A stretch of DNA of 21,437 nt, taken from contig USSL01000006.1 of the NCBI GenBank assembly GCA_900557175.1, forward strand, positions 1 through 21,437, given 5' to 3'. Shown here in pieces: positions 1 through 7,516 of this stretch. The position numbers were made by a program, and so were the translations under genes. Within the stretch, counting starts at the first letter, position 1. Every line of letters begins with the position of its first letter. The notes under the pieces were generated by a model, which saw nothing but the letters and a program-made list of their open reading frames with translations, was not told where the DNA came from and did not search any database. The stretch comes from an uncultured Eubacteriales bacterium. Its GTDB lineage: Bacteria; Bacillota; Clostridia; Lachnospirales; Lachnospiraceae.

Positions 1-308
1 TGAGATGATTATATCTTATTAGCCACTACTGTTACAACTTTATTATAGCACTACAAAGTGACAGAGCAACATGGCTGAATGCAGGTCTTGAAAAAGATCT
101 TACTATTGTTTGTGAAAAGGACGAGAGCGGTATTCTTTATAACCAGTATGGTGTCACCTGTGTGAATCTGGAGAAAAATGAAAATATTAACCACGAGGGC
201 GCCAAAGCCTTTCAGGAATGGATTGTGTCCGAAGATACCCAAAAGCTGATTGGAGAATATGGCGTTGAAGAATACGGCAAACCTTTGTTTACACCAAATG
301 CAAAGTAA
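1..308 (+). pseudogene. tupA: Tungstate ABC transporter substrate-binding protein TupA, remnant
   Basis: The last ~87 codons (about 48-308, stop TAA 306-308) read as the C-terminal part of a TupA-type tungstate-binding lipoprotein: a SDRATWLNAGLE segment, then YNQYGV, a QEWIVSEDTQKLIGEYG stretch and a final GKPLFTPNAK, all typical of this family's C-terminal lobe. Upstream this frame has a stop (TGA 6-8) and the preceding bases do not look like TupA in that frame. In another frame (codons from position 16) they read LLATTVTTLL, which resembles the LATT strand near the mature N-terminus of TupA, ending at a stop (46-48). I infer that the middle of tupA is missing and the two ends are joined out of frame near 40-50. 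The N-terminal match is short and itself preceded by a stop, so it is weak; the C-terminal assignment is good. It sits 15 bases ahead of the tupB/tupC fusion, the normal gene order. Confidence 0.6.
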
Positions 309-323
309 CAGGAAAGTGATTCG

Positions 324-1094
324 ATGGATATAGTACTGGAAGGTTTTAAAGAAGCGCTCAGGCTGATTGTCACTTTGGATAATGAGGTATTTGAAGTTGT
401 TATTTTGTCGCTTAAAGTATCGCTTATTTCGTTGGCAGTGGCTGTTTTACTGAGCCTTCCGTTAGGAATTATCATTGCACGGTATGAATTTTTCGGAAAG
501 CGGATGTTGCTTCGTCTGATTTATACGCTAATGGGAATGCCGCCGGTGCTCTGCGGCTTGTTTGTATACATTCTCTTTATGCGTCGGGGACCTCTTGGAA
601 GTCTGAGATTGAATTACACTGTGACCGCAATGGTGATTGCACAAATTTTTCTTATGATTCCGATTCTTACGGGGCTGACGATTAATGCAGCAAGAGAACG
701 TCAGGAACAGATTACAATGCTGGCAAAAGATTTAAATTTGACACACTTACTGGATAAGCGGGCGGGAGAAACTTCTCTGGGAGAAGCCCAAAAGGCGGCG
801 CTTGCGAGGGCATTGTCTTTTGAACCAAAGCTGCTTTTGCTGGATGAACCGTGTGCCAGTATTGACTTGCAGACAACGGCGGAGATTGAGAGAATGTTAA
901 AGAAAATTAACCGTGAGCAGAAAACGACGATTTTTATTGTCACCCACAATTTGGTACAGGCAAGGAAGCTTTCGGATTATGTTGTGATGATGGATCATGG
1001 AAAGGTTGTCGAATGGGGCGAAAATCCGGAGTTTTTTGAGCATCCGAAGATGCCGGAAACAAGGCGGCTGATTGAAGGAGAAGTGTTGATTTAG
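324..1094 (+). pseudogene. In-frame TupB-TupC fusion left by an internal deletion (tungstate permease N-half + ATPase C-half)
   Basis: This 256-residue frame joins two proteins. Residues 1 to ~136 match the start of the tungstate permease TupB: a GFKEALRL opening, three hydrophobic helices (about 24-48, 60-80 and 98-120), a TLMGMPPVLCGL segment and GPLG. The match stops inside the cytoplasmic EAA loop (LAKDL, 133-137). From ~138 the sequence is the second half of the ATPase TupC: a degenerate signature motif (SLGEAQ instead of SGGEAQ), Walker B LLLLDEP and the switch histidine in IVTHN. Walker A, the Q-loop and the last permease helices are absent, so transport or ATP hydrolysis by this product alone is very unlikely. 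Normal TupB and TupC are each about 220 residues, so roughly 200 codons are missing in total. The start has a good AGGAAAG site; the stop (TAG 1092-1094) abuts the moeA start, so coupling to the cofactor genes is kept. It could also be an assembly collapse. Confidence 0.8.
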
Positions 1095-2324
1095 ATGGAA
1101 TTATTAAAGACCGATTCCTTGCAGGAAGCAAGAGAAAAATTAAGACGGGAGACGGAAGGCTTTAAGGCAGAAACAGAGATGGTTTCACTTGAGGCAGCAT
1201 CTGGCAGAGTTTGCGGGGAGGATATTATTGCAAAGCTGCCGGTTCCGGCTTTTTGCCGTTCCACAGTGGACGGGTATGCGGTGATGGCAGAGGACACCTA
1301 CGGTGCAGGGGAATCAAGCCCCATATTTTTAAAAGTGACCGGTCAGGTCAGCATAGAGAAACATACAGATGCGGTATTAGAGTCAGGAGAGGCAGTCAGA
1401 GTACAGACAGGTTCGATGCTTCCGGCAAACGCGACGGCCGTGCTTATGGTGGAGTATACACAAAACTATGCGCCGGGCAAGCTTGCCGGTTACCGTGCCG
1501 TCAGTGAAGGGGAAAATGTAATTCGCGCCGGCGAGGATGTGAAGCAGGGCGCCTGTGTGATTTCAAAAGGTATGAGACTTGGCGCTCATGAACTGGGCAT
1601 TTTGGCAGCGCTCGGTTATGCAGAAGTTTTAGTTTTTAAACCGCTCACGGTAACGGTCATTTCTACCGGTGATGAGCTTAAAGATGTGGGAGAAGCTCTT
1701 AGCGGTTCTGAGATTTGGGATATCAATTCTTATGTGCTTGCTGCGAAAGCGGTAGAACATGGCATGAAAGTGCTGCGGCGTCTTAAAATTACAGATGACG
1801 AGGCGGCTATTTTCAGGGAAGTACAAAAAGCTTCCGAAGACAGTGACATTGTTCTTTTATCCGGCGGCAGCTCCAAAGGAAATAAAGATTATACAAAGCA
1901 AGTGCTGGAACGGATGGCCGGCCGAGTGCTGACAAGCGGTATTGCCGTGAAGCCCGGTAAGCCGACGATTTTGGCATATGACAGAGAACATAAGACAGTC
2001 TTAGCCGGACTTCCGGGGCATCCGCTGGCAGCGGTGCTGATGTTTCAGCTGATTATTTTGGACTGGTATGAGAGGCGGACAGGAATCAAAAGGCTCTTGC
2101 CTTATCCGGCGGTCATTAAGGAGAATGTTTCCAGCAATCAGGGACGCGAGACATGCCTTCTTGTAAAACTGTCAGCAGGAGAAAAAGGTTATGAAGCATT
2201 GCCGGTTTATGCAAAATCAGGCAGTATTTCCTGTTTATCTGAAGCGGACGGTTATACATTGATACCCCGGAGCCGGGAAGGGCTGAAAGAGGGAGAAAGA
2301 ATTTGGGTGGAAAGGTTTATATGA
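1095..2324 (+). CDS. moeA: Molybdopterin molybdenumtransferase MoeA (first copy)
   Basis: 409-residue MoeA, the enzyme that inserts molybdate or tungstate into adenylylated molybdopterin to finish the metal cofactor in the cytoplasm. Family motifs are in order: a TVDGYAV segment (~56-62), VQTGSMLP, VISTGDEL (~190), the GGSSKGNKDYT active-site loop (~255-266), VKPGKPT, and AGLPGHPLAAV (~317-327), followed by the small C-terminal domain. Its length is normal for stand-alone MoeA. The ATG directly follows the TAG of the tupB/tupC fusion and has an AAGGAG site inside that frame. Its stop overlaps the next start (ATGA), so the two moeA genes are co-translated. Given the AOR downstream and tungstate-transporter remnants upstream, the metal is probably tungstate; the sequence alone does not prove metal choice. 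Confidence 0.92.
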   Translation: MELLKTDSLQEAREKLRRETEGFKAETEMVSLEAASGRVCGEDIIAKLPVPAFCRSTVDGYAVMAEDTYGAGESSPIFLKVTGQVSIEKHTDAVLESGEAVRVQTGSMLPANATAVLMVEYTQNYAPGKLAGYRAVSEGENVIRAGEDVKQGACVISKGMRLGAHELGILAALGYAEVLVFKPLTVTVISTGDELKDVGEALSGSEIWDINSYVLAAKAVEHGMKVLRRLKITDDEAAIFREVQKASEDSDIVLLSGGSSKGNKDYTKQVLERMAGRVLTSGIAVKPGKPTILAYDREHKTVLAGLPGHPLAAVLMFQLIILDWYERRTGIKRLLPYPAVIKENVSSNQGRETCLLVKLSAGEKGYEALPVYAKSGSISCLSEADGYTLIPRSREGLKEGERIWVERFI

Positions 2325-4300
2325 AACGCAATTTATATTTGAACATACAGGAAAAAGAAGAAGCAAGACAAAAGTTTTTGGAAAAATTTCAGGATGGTTC
2401 TGCATGGGAAGACCGTCGGGAAGTCATTCCGGTACCGGAAGCGCTTGGGCGGCTCACATGGGAGGCAGTGTATGCCAATTATTCCAGCCCATCCTATAAT
2501 TCCTGTGCGATGGACGGCATTGCAGTCATCAGTGCCCATACAAAAAAAGCATCGGAGGATCATCCAGTGTTTTTGGAACCTGAGACAGACTATATCGAGG
2601 TTGATACAGGCGATTTGCTGCCGCCGCCCTATGATGCGGTGATTATGGCAGAAGATTTGATTGAGACGGAGCATGGCTATAAAATCATTGCGCCGACGCA
2701 TCCGTTTGCCCATGTGCGGGCTGTAGGAGAAGATGTGGTGGCAAAGGAAATGGTACTGCCTTCCCATCATAAAGTACGCCCGATTGATGTGGCTGTACTT
2801 CTTTCGGCAGGCGTATGGCAGCTGCCTGTATTCAGAAAACCGGTCACAGCGATTATTCCTACCGGGGACGAGATGATTGACTGTATGGAAAGTGGAGACG
2901 AAGCGTCATGCCCGGAAGCATTTGGCGATGGACAGACGTGTGCGAAAGGCCCGGAAGATGGAAAAATTTTGGAGACAAACTCTTATCTTTTTCAAAATAT
3001 GGTTGCCGAGTGCGGAGGTGTTGGCGTCCGGTATCCTATATTAAAAGATGATTTAGAAGCAATTAAGAAAGTGGTGCTTCAGGCCGCTGAAAAGTCTGAT
3101 TTGGTTATAATCAATGCCGGTTCCAGCGCAGGCAGAGATGATTATACAATTCATGCAATCCGCGGGCTTGGAACTGTTTATACCCACGGTGTGTCCATGA
3201 AACCGGGAAAACCGGTCATTCTTGGAGCTGTCAGAGGAAAACCGGTCATAGGGCTTCCGGGATATCCGGTGTCGGCATATTTGGCATTTCAGGAATTTGC
3301 GGCACCTTTGCTCGATTTATATTATGAAAAAACAGATTTGCGGCAGCCATGCATTAAGGCGCGCCTGACAAAAACATTGATGTCCGGCTTAAAATATGAA
3401 GAATATGTCCGCGTAAAGCTTGGCATTGTCGGAAATCAGATGATTGCCGTGCCGTTAGAACGTGGGGCGGGCGCCTCGATGTCGCTCGTAAAGGCGGATG
3501 GGTTTTGTATTATTCCCCAAAATCATGAGGGCATAGCTGCCCATGAAACGGTGGAAGTTCGTCTGCTTAAAGATTTGAGTCAGATTGAAAAGACACTTGT
3601 CATCATTGGCAGCCATGATTTGATTTTAGATGTTTTAAATGATGTGCTGAAAGAGCGGCGGTCAGATGTTTTTCTTTCTTCCACTCATGTCGGTTCGCTG
3701 GCCGGTCTTATGGCACTCAGGAACAAAGAAGCACATTTGGCACCGTCACATTTGCTGGATGAGGAAGACGGCACTTATAATATTTCGATTGTCAGAGAAC
3801 TATTTCCGGACGAAAAAATGGTGATCATCAAAGGTGTGCGCCGGCGGCAGGGTTTTATTGTACAGAAAAAAAATCCGAAAGATATTCATACGATACATGA
3901 TTTGACAAAAGATGGTGTGCGTTATATAAATCGTCAAAAAGGCGCCGGAACGAGAGTTCTTTTAGATTATGAACTAAAACAGGCGGGCATACGTCCTCAG
4001 GCGATTGACGGCTACGGCCATGAAGTGACGACACATATGAGCGTGGCTGCGGCTGTACAAAAAGGAAATGCGGATGTCGGCATGGGCGTTTATTCCAGTG
4101 CAAAAGCTTTAGATTTGGATTTTGTAGATGTCGCTTTTGAGGAATATGATTTTGTGACATACCAGTCTTTTTTAGAAACGCCATATATTCAGGCTTTTTT
4201 GGCGGCATTAAAGAGCGACACTTTTTTAAGAAGGCTGGATGAAATGGGCGGCTATAGTTATGAGCAGATTGGAGAGATTATAAAAATCGGACCAATGTAA
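2321..4300 (+). CDS. MoeA with C-terminal periplasmic-binding-protein-like domain (second MoeA)
   Basis: 659-residue two-domain protein. Residues ~1-410 are a second MoeA: SCAMDGIAV, IPTGDE, the NAGSSAGRDDYT loop, VSMKPGKPV and IGLPGYPVSA mark the fold and metal-insertion site. Residues ~430-659 are a PBP-like (LysR-substrate/ModA-like) domain, with a TLVIIGSHDLILDVL opening, a RQKGAGTRVLLDYEL segment and a GNADVGMG hinge-like stretch. This fused architecture is known in Clostridia and archaea and is thought to sense or deliver the oxyanion; that role is inference. I chose ATG 2321, which overlaps the moeA stop (ATGA) and has GGTGGAAAGG six bases upstream, over the TTG six codons earlier, which has no spaced ribosome site. 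Two MoeA types side by side is what organisms that must distinguish W from Mo often have. Confidence 0.9.
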   Translation: MKRNLYLNIQEKEEARQKFLEKFQDGSAWEDRREVIPVPEALGRLTWEAVYANYSSPSYNSCAMDGIAVISAHTKKASEDHPVFLEPETDYIEVDTGDLLPPPYDAVIMAEDLIETEHGYKIIAPTHPFAHVRAVGEDVVAKEMVLPSHHKVRPIDVAVLLSAGVWQLPVFRKPVTAIIPTGDEMIDCMESGDEASCPEAFGDGQTCAKGPEDGKILETNSYLFQNMVAECGGVGVRYPILKDDLEAIKKVVLQAAEKSDLVIINAGSSAGRDDYTIHAIRGLGTVYTHGVSMKPGKPVILGAVRGKPVIGLPGYPVSAYLAFQEFAAPLLDLYYEKTDLRQPCIKARLTKTLMSGLKYEEYVRVKLGIVGNQMIAVPLERGAGASMSLVKADGFCIIPQNHEGIAAHETVEVRLLKDLSQIEKTLVIIGSHDLILDVLNDVLKERRSDVFLSSTHVGSLAGLMALRNKEAHLAPSHLLDEEDGTYNISIVRELFPDEKMVIIKGVRRRQGFIVQKKNPKDIHTIHDLTKDGVRYINRQKGAGTRVLLDYELKQAGIRPQAIDGYGHEVTTHMSVAAAVQKGNADVGMGVYSSAKALDLDFVDVAFEEYDFVTYQSFLETPYIQAFLAALKSDTFLRRLDEMGGYSYEQIGEIIKIGPM

Positions 4301-4333
4301 AACAAGTCTGTATTTTCCGGAAAGGGTGTGCGT

Positions 4334-4981
4334 ATGATGGAACAAGTTACAGTAGCGATTGTCGGCGTCGGGGCGTTAGGTCAGATGACAGCCCATGAGC
4401 TTGTCCGTCTCGGATTTAAAAATCTGCTTCTTATAGATAACGATGTATTTACGCCGGGAAATAAAAACCGGCAGCTTTATGCAAATGATGCGGTGATGGG
4501 CCTTCCGAAGGTGGAAGTCACGCAGAGGGCGCTTCTTTGTGCTGCATCAGAATTAAATATGACGATATACAAAGAATATTTAACGGAAATAAACGGCAGC
4601 GCTCTGATCGGCGATGCAGCGATTATCGTCGATTGCACCGATAATATTCAATCGAAACTTTATTTGGAACGTCTCGCGGAAGAAAAAAATATTCCCCTCG
4701 TTCACGGTGCCGTGGAAGGCTGGTGCGGACAGGCGGCGGTCATTTATCCGGGAGACAGGATTCTTGAAAAAATTTATCAGGATAAAGAGATACATCCGTC
4801 AGGCACTTATGTGCCGACAGTCAATTTAATTGCTTCAATCCAGTCGGCCGAGGTATATAAATGGGCAGTGAAGACGCAGTGTCCGAAAGAGCAGCATTCG
4901 GATGAAACGACGATGCGCGGACAAGTGCTTTGGGCAGATCTGATGCATCAGGAATATTCATTGATGAAAATACAGATATAA
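4334..4981 (+). CDS. ThiF/MoeB-like adenylyltransferase, probable activator of the MoaD-like carrier
   Basis: 215-residue E1-like enzyme expected to adenylate the C-terminal glycine of the small MoaD-like protein encoded 2 kb downstream. The Rossmann nucleotide loop GVGALG is at ~11-16, followed by LLIDNDVF, the NKNRQ arginine finger segment, GLPKVE with the conserved lysine, and the VDCTDN aspartate. These correspond to the ATP-binding Arg, Lys and Asp of E. coli MoeB. It lacks the paired CxxC zinc ligands of MoeB and has no rhodanese domain, so it is a minimal version, shorter than the usual ~250 residues. A GTG two codons upstream lies too close to the GGAAAGGG site; ATG 4334 (or 4337) is better spaced. 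It lies 33 bases after the second moeA and 70 before AOR. Confidence 0.85.
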   Translation: MMEQVTVAIVGVGALGQMTAHELVRLGFKNLLLIDNDVFTPGNKNRQLYANDAVMGLPKVEVTQRALLCAASELNMTIYKEYLTEINGSALIGDAAIIVDCTDNIQSKLYLERLAEEKNIPLVHGAVEGWCGQAAVIYPGDRILEKIYQDKEIHPSGTYVPTVNLIASIQSAEVYKWAVKTQCPKEQHSDETTMRGQVLWADLMHQEYSLMKIQI

Positions 4982-4992
4982 ATGGATGTGCG

Positions 4993-5022
4993 TTTATAAA
5001 ATTGATATTGTAAAATTATAGA
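4993..5022 (+). promoter_or_regulatory. Weak candidate promoter ahead of the AOR gene
   Basis: The 70-base gap between the adenylyltransferase and AOR genes is AT-rich, unlike the near-zero gaps around it. TTTATA (4993-4998) and TTATAG (5016-5021) are 17 bases apart and could act as -35 and -10 boxes, giving AOR extra transcription. Both boxes depart from consensus and AT-rich DNA yields such matches by chance. Confidence 0.25.
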
Positions 5023-5051
5023 TTTCATGAAAATGATAGGAAGGTGATCAT

Positions 5052-6980
5052 ATGGCAACACAATATGGCGGCTACATGGGGAAGGTCATAAAAATTGATT
5101 TAACGACGCAGACAGTAACCGATTACCCGTTTTCCGATGAAGAACGCAGGCTGTTCATCGGAGGAAAAACGATGGCGGCCAAGATTCTGGCAGACAATCT
5201 GACCGGCAGGGAAAAAGCATTTTCAAAGAAAAATATGCTTGTGATTACGACCGGGCCTATGACAGGCTCCGGAGCGCCAAGCTCCAGCCGCTTTAATATT
5301 TCAACGCTGTCACCGCAGACAGGGTACCTGACGTCTTCCAATTGTGGCGGTAATTTCGGTTATTATTTAAAAAAAGCCGGATTGGACGCTTTGATTATTA
5401 CAGGGCAGTGCAAAAAACATACATGGATTGAAATTAATAATGACAAGGTTTTGTTTCACGAGGCAGACGATTTGTGGGGCATGAAAACTTCCGAGACGCA
5501 GGCGGCGCTCGATGATAAGCTTCGGCTAAAAAACGGGCGGGTGAGAAAAAACGGAAAAATCTGCATCGGCCCGGCCGGAGAAAACAAGGTATTATATTCA
5601 TGTATCGTTTCCAATGAACGTGTTTCAGGCAGGGGCGGAACCGGCGCCGTGATGGGCTATATGAATTTAAAGGCTGTCTGTGCCAGCGGAAATAAAGAAG
5701 TGATTGTCCTTGAAAAAGAAAAAATGGTGAAGCATACAAAAAAATGGTTCAAATATTTGCGGAATCATCCGCTGACAGGCAATCAGCTTCCAAAGCTTGG
5801 TACTGCCGGATTAGTCAGTGCCATGCAGATGAAAGGCATTTTATCAACGAAAAATTATACTTACGGTCAGTACCCGGATTTTGAAAAGGTCAGCGGAGAG
5901 CTTTTGGCTGAAAAATATAATATCGTCAACAAGGGCTGTCTGACGTGCCCGATTCGCTGTGCCCGTACCGTGGAGGTCGGGGGCAGGGCTGTCAAAGGTC
6001 CGGAGCTTGAAACACTTGTGCTTCTTGGCGGCGGCATTTTAAACAACGATTTAGAATCAATTTTAAAGTGGAATTATGAGCTGGATGAGCTGGGAATGGA
6101 TACGATTTCATGTGCCAATACGATTGCTTACGCGATGGAAGCCAATGAAAAAGGAATTTGGGATAACGGTCTGAAATTTTCCGATACATCGGAGCTTTCG
6201 GAAATATTCAGGGAAATTGCCTACGGTGAAGGCATCGGTAAAGAACTTGGTCTTGGCAGCAAACGCCTTTCAGAAAAATATGGCGGCAAGGATTTTGCCA
6301 TTCACGCAAAAGGAATGGAACTGGCTGCCTATGAGCCGCGAAAAGCGGTAGGCCTTGGCCTTGGCTATGCGGTCAGCAACCGCGGCGGCTGTCATTTAAA
6401 CGGCGGCTATTTAGTTATTTTGGAAGGCTTGGGGCTGTCCATTGATCCGACGACCCATCGGGGCAAAGCAGATCTTACAATGCTGTTTCAGGATTTGATG
6501 GAAATGATATCCGCGACGGGCCAATGTCTGTTTACAAGCTATGCATTTTTCCCGGCACCTTTAATGAAGCATCCAAACAGCTGGTATACAAAGGCCGTTA
6601 ATAAAATACTGCCGTACTGCGGCGGTGTCGTCCGGCTTATTAATAAATTTCCGGAGATTGCCTGTTTTCATCTTCCGGTATTCCACCATACGAAGGGGTT
6701 TGAATATGTTACCGGCATGAAAATGACTTTCGGCAATTATATCCGCTGCGGAGAGAGGGGCTATAATCTGGAACGGGAAGTCAACCGCCGGTTTGGTGTG
6801 AATGCCAATAAAGATGCCCTGCCAAAGAAGCTTGTCAAGCTTCTTCAGGATCCGAATGATCCAAAGTCGAAGGTTCCGCTGGAAAAATTAAAGCGTACCT
6901 ATTATCATGCGAGAGGGTGGGATAAAAACGGACTGCCGACAAAAAGACTTCTTCGGAAATTAAAAATCAAGGGGGTGTAG
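5052..6980 (+). CDS. aor: Tungsten-containing aldehyde:ferredoxin oxidoreductase (AOR family)
   Basis: 642-residue member of the AOR family, which oxidises aldehydes to carboxylic acids (or runs in reverse) using a W-bispyranopterin and one [4Fe-4S] cluster, with ferredoxin as partner. The N-terminal domain shows the YGGYMGKVIKIDL opening, GGKTMAAK, TTGPMTGSGAP, SSRFNIS and a SSNCGGNFG segment. The four cluster cysteines are visible: C296, C299 and C303 in CLTCPIRC, and C492 in GQCLFT, matching the spacing of the Pyrococcus furiosus enzyme (288, 291, 295, 494). Pterin-binding DELGMDTIS and the NRGGCHL stretch are present. Length is standard and nothing is truncated. ATG 5052 follows a perfect AGGAAGGTGAT site. 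The gene sits among its own cofactor, carrier and ferredoxin genes. Substrate cannot be told from sequence; gut relatives act on diverse food and antimicrobial aldehydes. Confidence 0.95.
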   Translation: MATQYGGYMGKVIKIDLTTQTVTDYPFSDEERRLFIGGKTMAAKILADNLTGREKAFSKKNMLVITTGPMTGSGAPSSSRFNISTLSPQTGYLTSSNCGGNFGYYLKKAGLDALIITGQCKKHTWIEINNDKVLFHEADDLWGMKTSETQAALDDKLRLKNGRVRKNGKICIGPAGENKVLYSCIVSNERVSGRGGTGAVMGYMNLKAVCASGNKEVIVLEKEKMVKHTKKWFKYLRNHPLTGNQLPKLGTAGLVSAMQMKGILSTKNYTYGQYPDFEKVSGELLAEKYNIVNKGCLTCPIRCARTVEVGGRAVKGPELETLVLLGGGILNNDLESILKWNYELDELGMDTISCANTIAYAMEANEKGIWDNGLKFSDTSELSEIFREIAYGEGIGKELGLGSKRLSEKYGGKDFAIHAKGMELAAYEPRKAVGLGLGYAVSNRGGCHLNGGYLVILEGLGLSIDPTTHRGKADLTMLFQDLMEMISATGQCLFTSYAFFPAPLMKHPNSWYTKAVNKILPYCGGVVRLINKFPEIACFHLPVFHHTKGFEYVTGMKMTFGNYIRCGERGYNLEREVNRRFGVNANKDALPKKLVKLLQDPNDPKSKVPLEKLKRTYYHARGWDKNGLPTKRLLRKLKIKGV

Positions 6981-6983
6981 CCT

Positions 6984-7208
6984 ATGATCCGGGTAAGGAT
7001 TTATGGTGTGGCTCGATTAAGCGCAGGAGTGTCCGGATTTGATGCCGACGCTGCCAGCCTTCATGAACTTTTGGGGATGGTGCCCGGTATTCCACGAAAG
7101 GAAGCAAAGGATCTGGTCGTGCTGGTGAATGGGAAAGCCGTACCTAAGCATTACAAATTTAAAGACGGCGACGAAGTAGCGCTGCTGGCTCCTGCAGGAG
7201 GTGGTTGA
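6984..7208 (+). CDS. MoaD/ThiS-family sulfur carrier protein
   Basis: 74-residue ubiquitin-like protein that, once adenylated and thiocarboxylated at its C-terminal glycine, supplies sulfur to make the dithiolene of the pterin cofactor. The family marks are the RVRIYGVARLSAG opening strand, VVLVNGKAV, the DGDEVALLAPAGGG ending and the obligatory terminal Gly-Gly. It has one glycine more than the usual PPVAGG-type tail. It starts three bases after the AOR stop behind an AAGGGGGTG site, so the two are translationally linked. A dedicated MoaD beside AOR is common in bacteria and archaea with W enzymes. No moaE is in this window, so the large molybdopterin synthase subunit must be elsewhere. Confidence 0.88.
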   Translation: MIRVRIYGVARLSAGVSGFDADAASLHELLGMVPGIPRKEAKDLVVLVNGKAVPKHYKFKDGDEVALLAPAGGG

Positions 7209-7446
7209 AATAGAAACAGCAAAGAAAAACAGACCTTATATTGACGGGCAGAATTGTGCCGGCTGTTCGGTGTGTGTCGAGAATTGTCCGATGGAATGTC
7301 TGGCTATCGAGGCACCGAAGTTTCATGGAGATATCGGAACAATTGCTTATCTTAAAACACCGGACCGGTGTATCGGCTGCGGAATTTGTTCAAAAGTCTG
7401 CCCGATTGAGGCGATTTGTATGCGGGCATATCCGCAAAAAAAATAA
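7201..7446 (+). CDS. 2[4Fe-4S] ferredoxin, probable AOR electron partner
   Basis: About 81 residues with two CxxCxxCxxxC clusters: CAGCSVCVENCP near 20-31 and CIGCGICSKVCP near 58-69. This is the ferredoxin fold expected to take electrons from AOR, or an AOR small subunit, in the cytoplasm. It is a little longer than classical clostridial ferredoxin because of a ~25-residue spacer between the motifs. The start is uncertain. The only standard in-frame codon ahead of the first cluster is GTG 7201, which overlaps the last MoaD codons and has no ribosome site in front. The strong GCAGGAGG sequence at 7194-7201 would instead be well placed for an ATA at 7210. Translation is probably coupled to the MoaD stop (7206-7208). 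Confidence 0.88.
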   Translation: MVEIETAKKNRPYIDGQNCAGCSVCVENCPMECLAIEAPKFHGDIGTIAYLKTPDRCIGCGICSKVCPIEAICMRAYPQKK

Positions 7447-7516
7447 TAAAACCGGGGTATCAGTAAAGCTGATGAGTGATGCGCAAGCATGAGTAAAGAA
7501 AGTGGGGCGAAGCACT

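Noticed and set aside
7447..7516. A terminator or RNA element between ferredoxin and alcohol dehydrogenase
   Set aside because: Only short hairpins (ATCAG/CTGAT, ATGC/GCAT) without a T tract are present.
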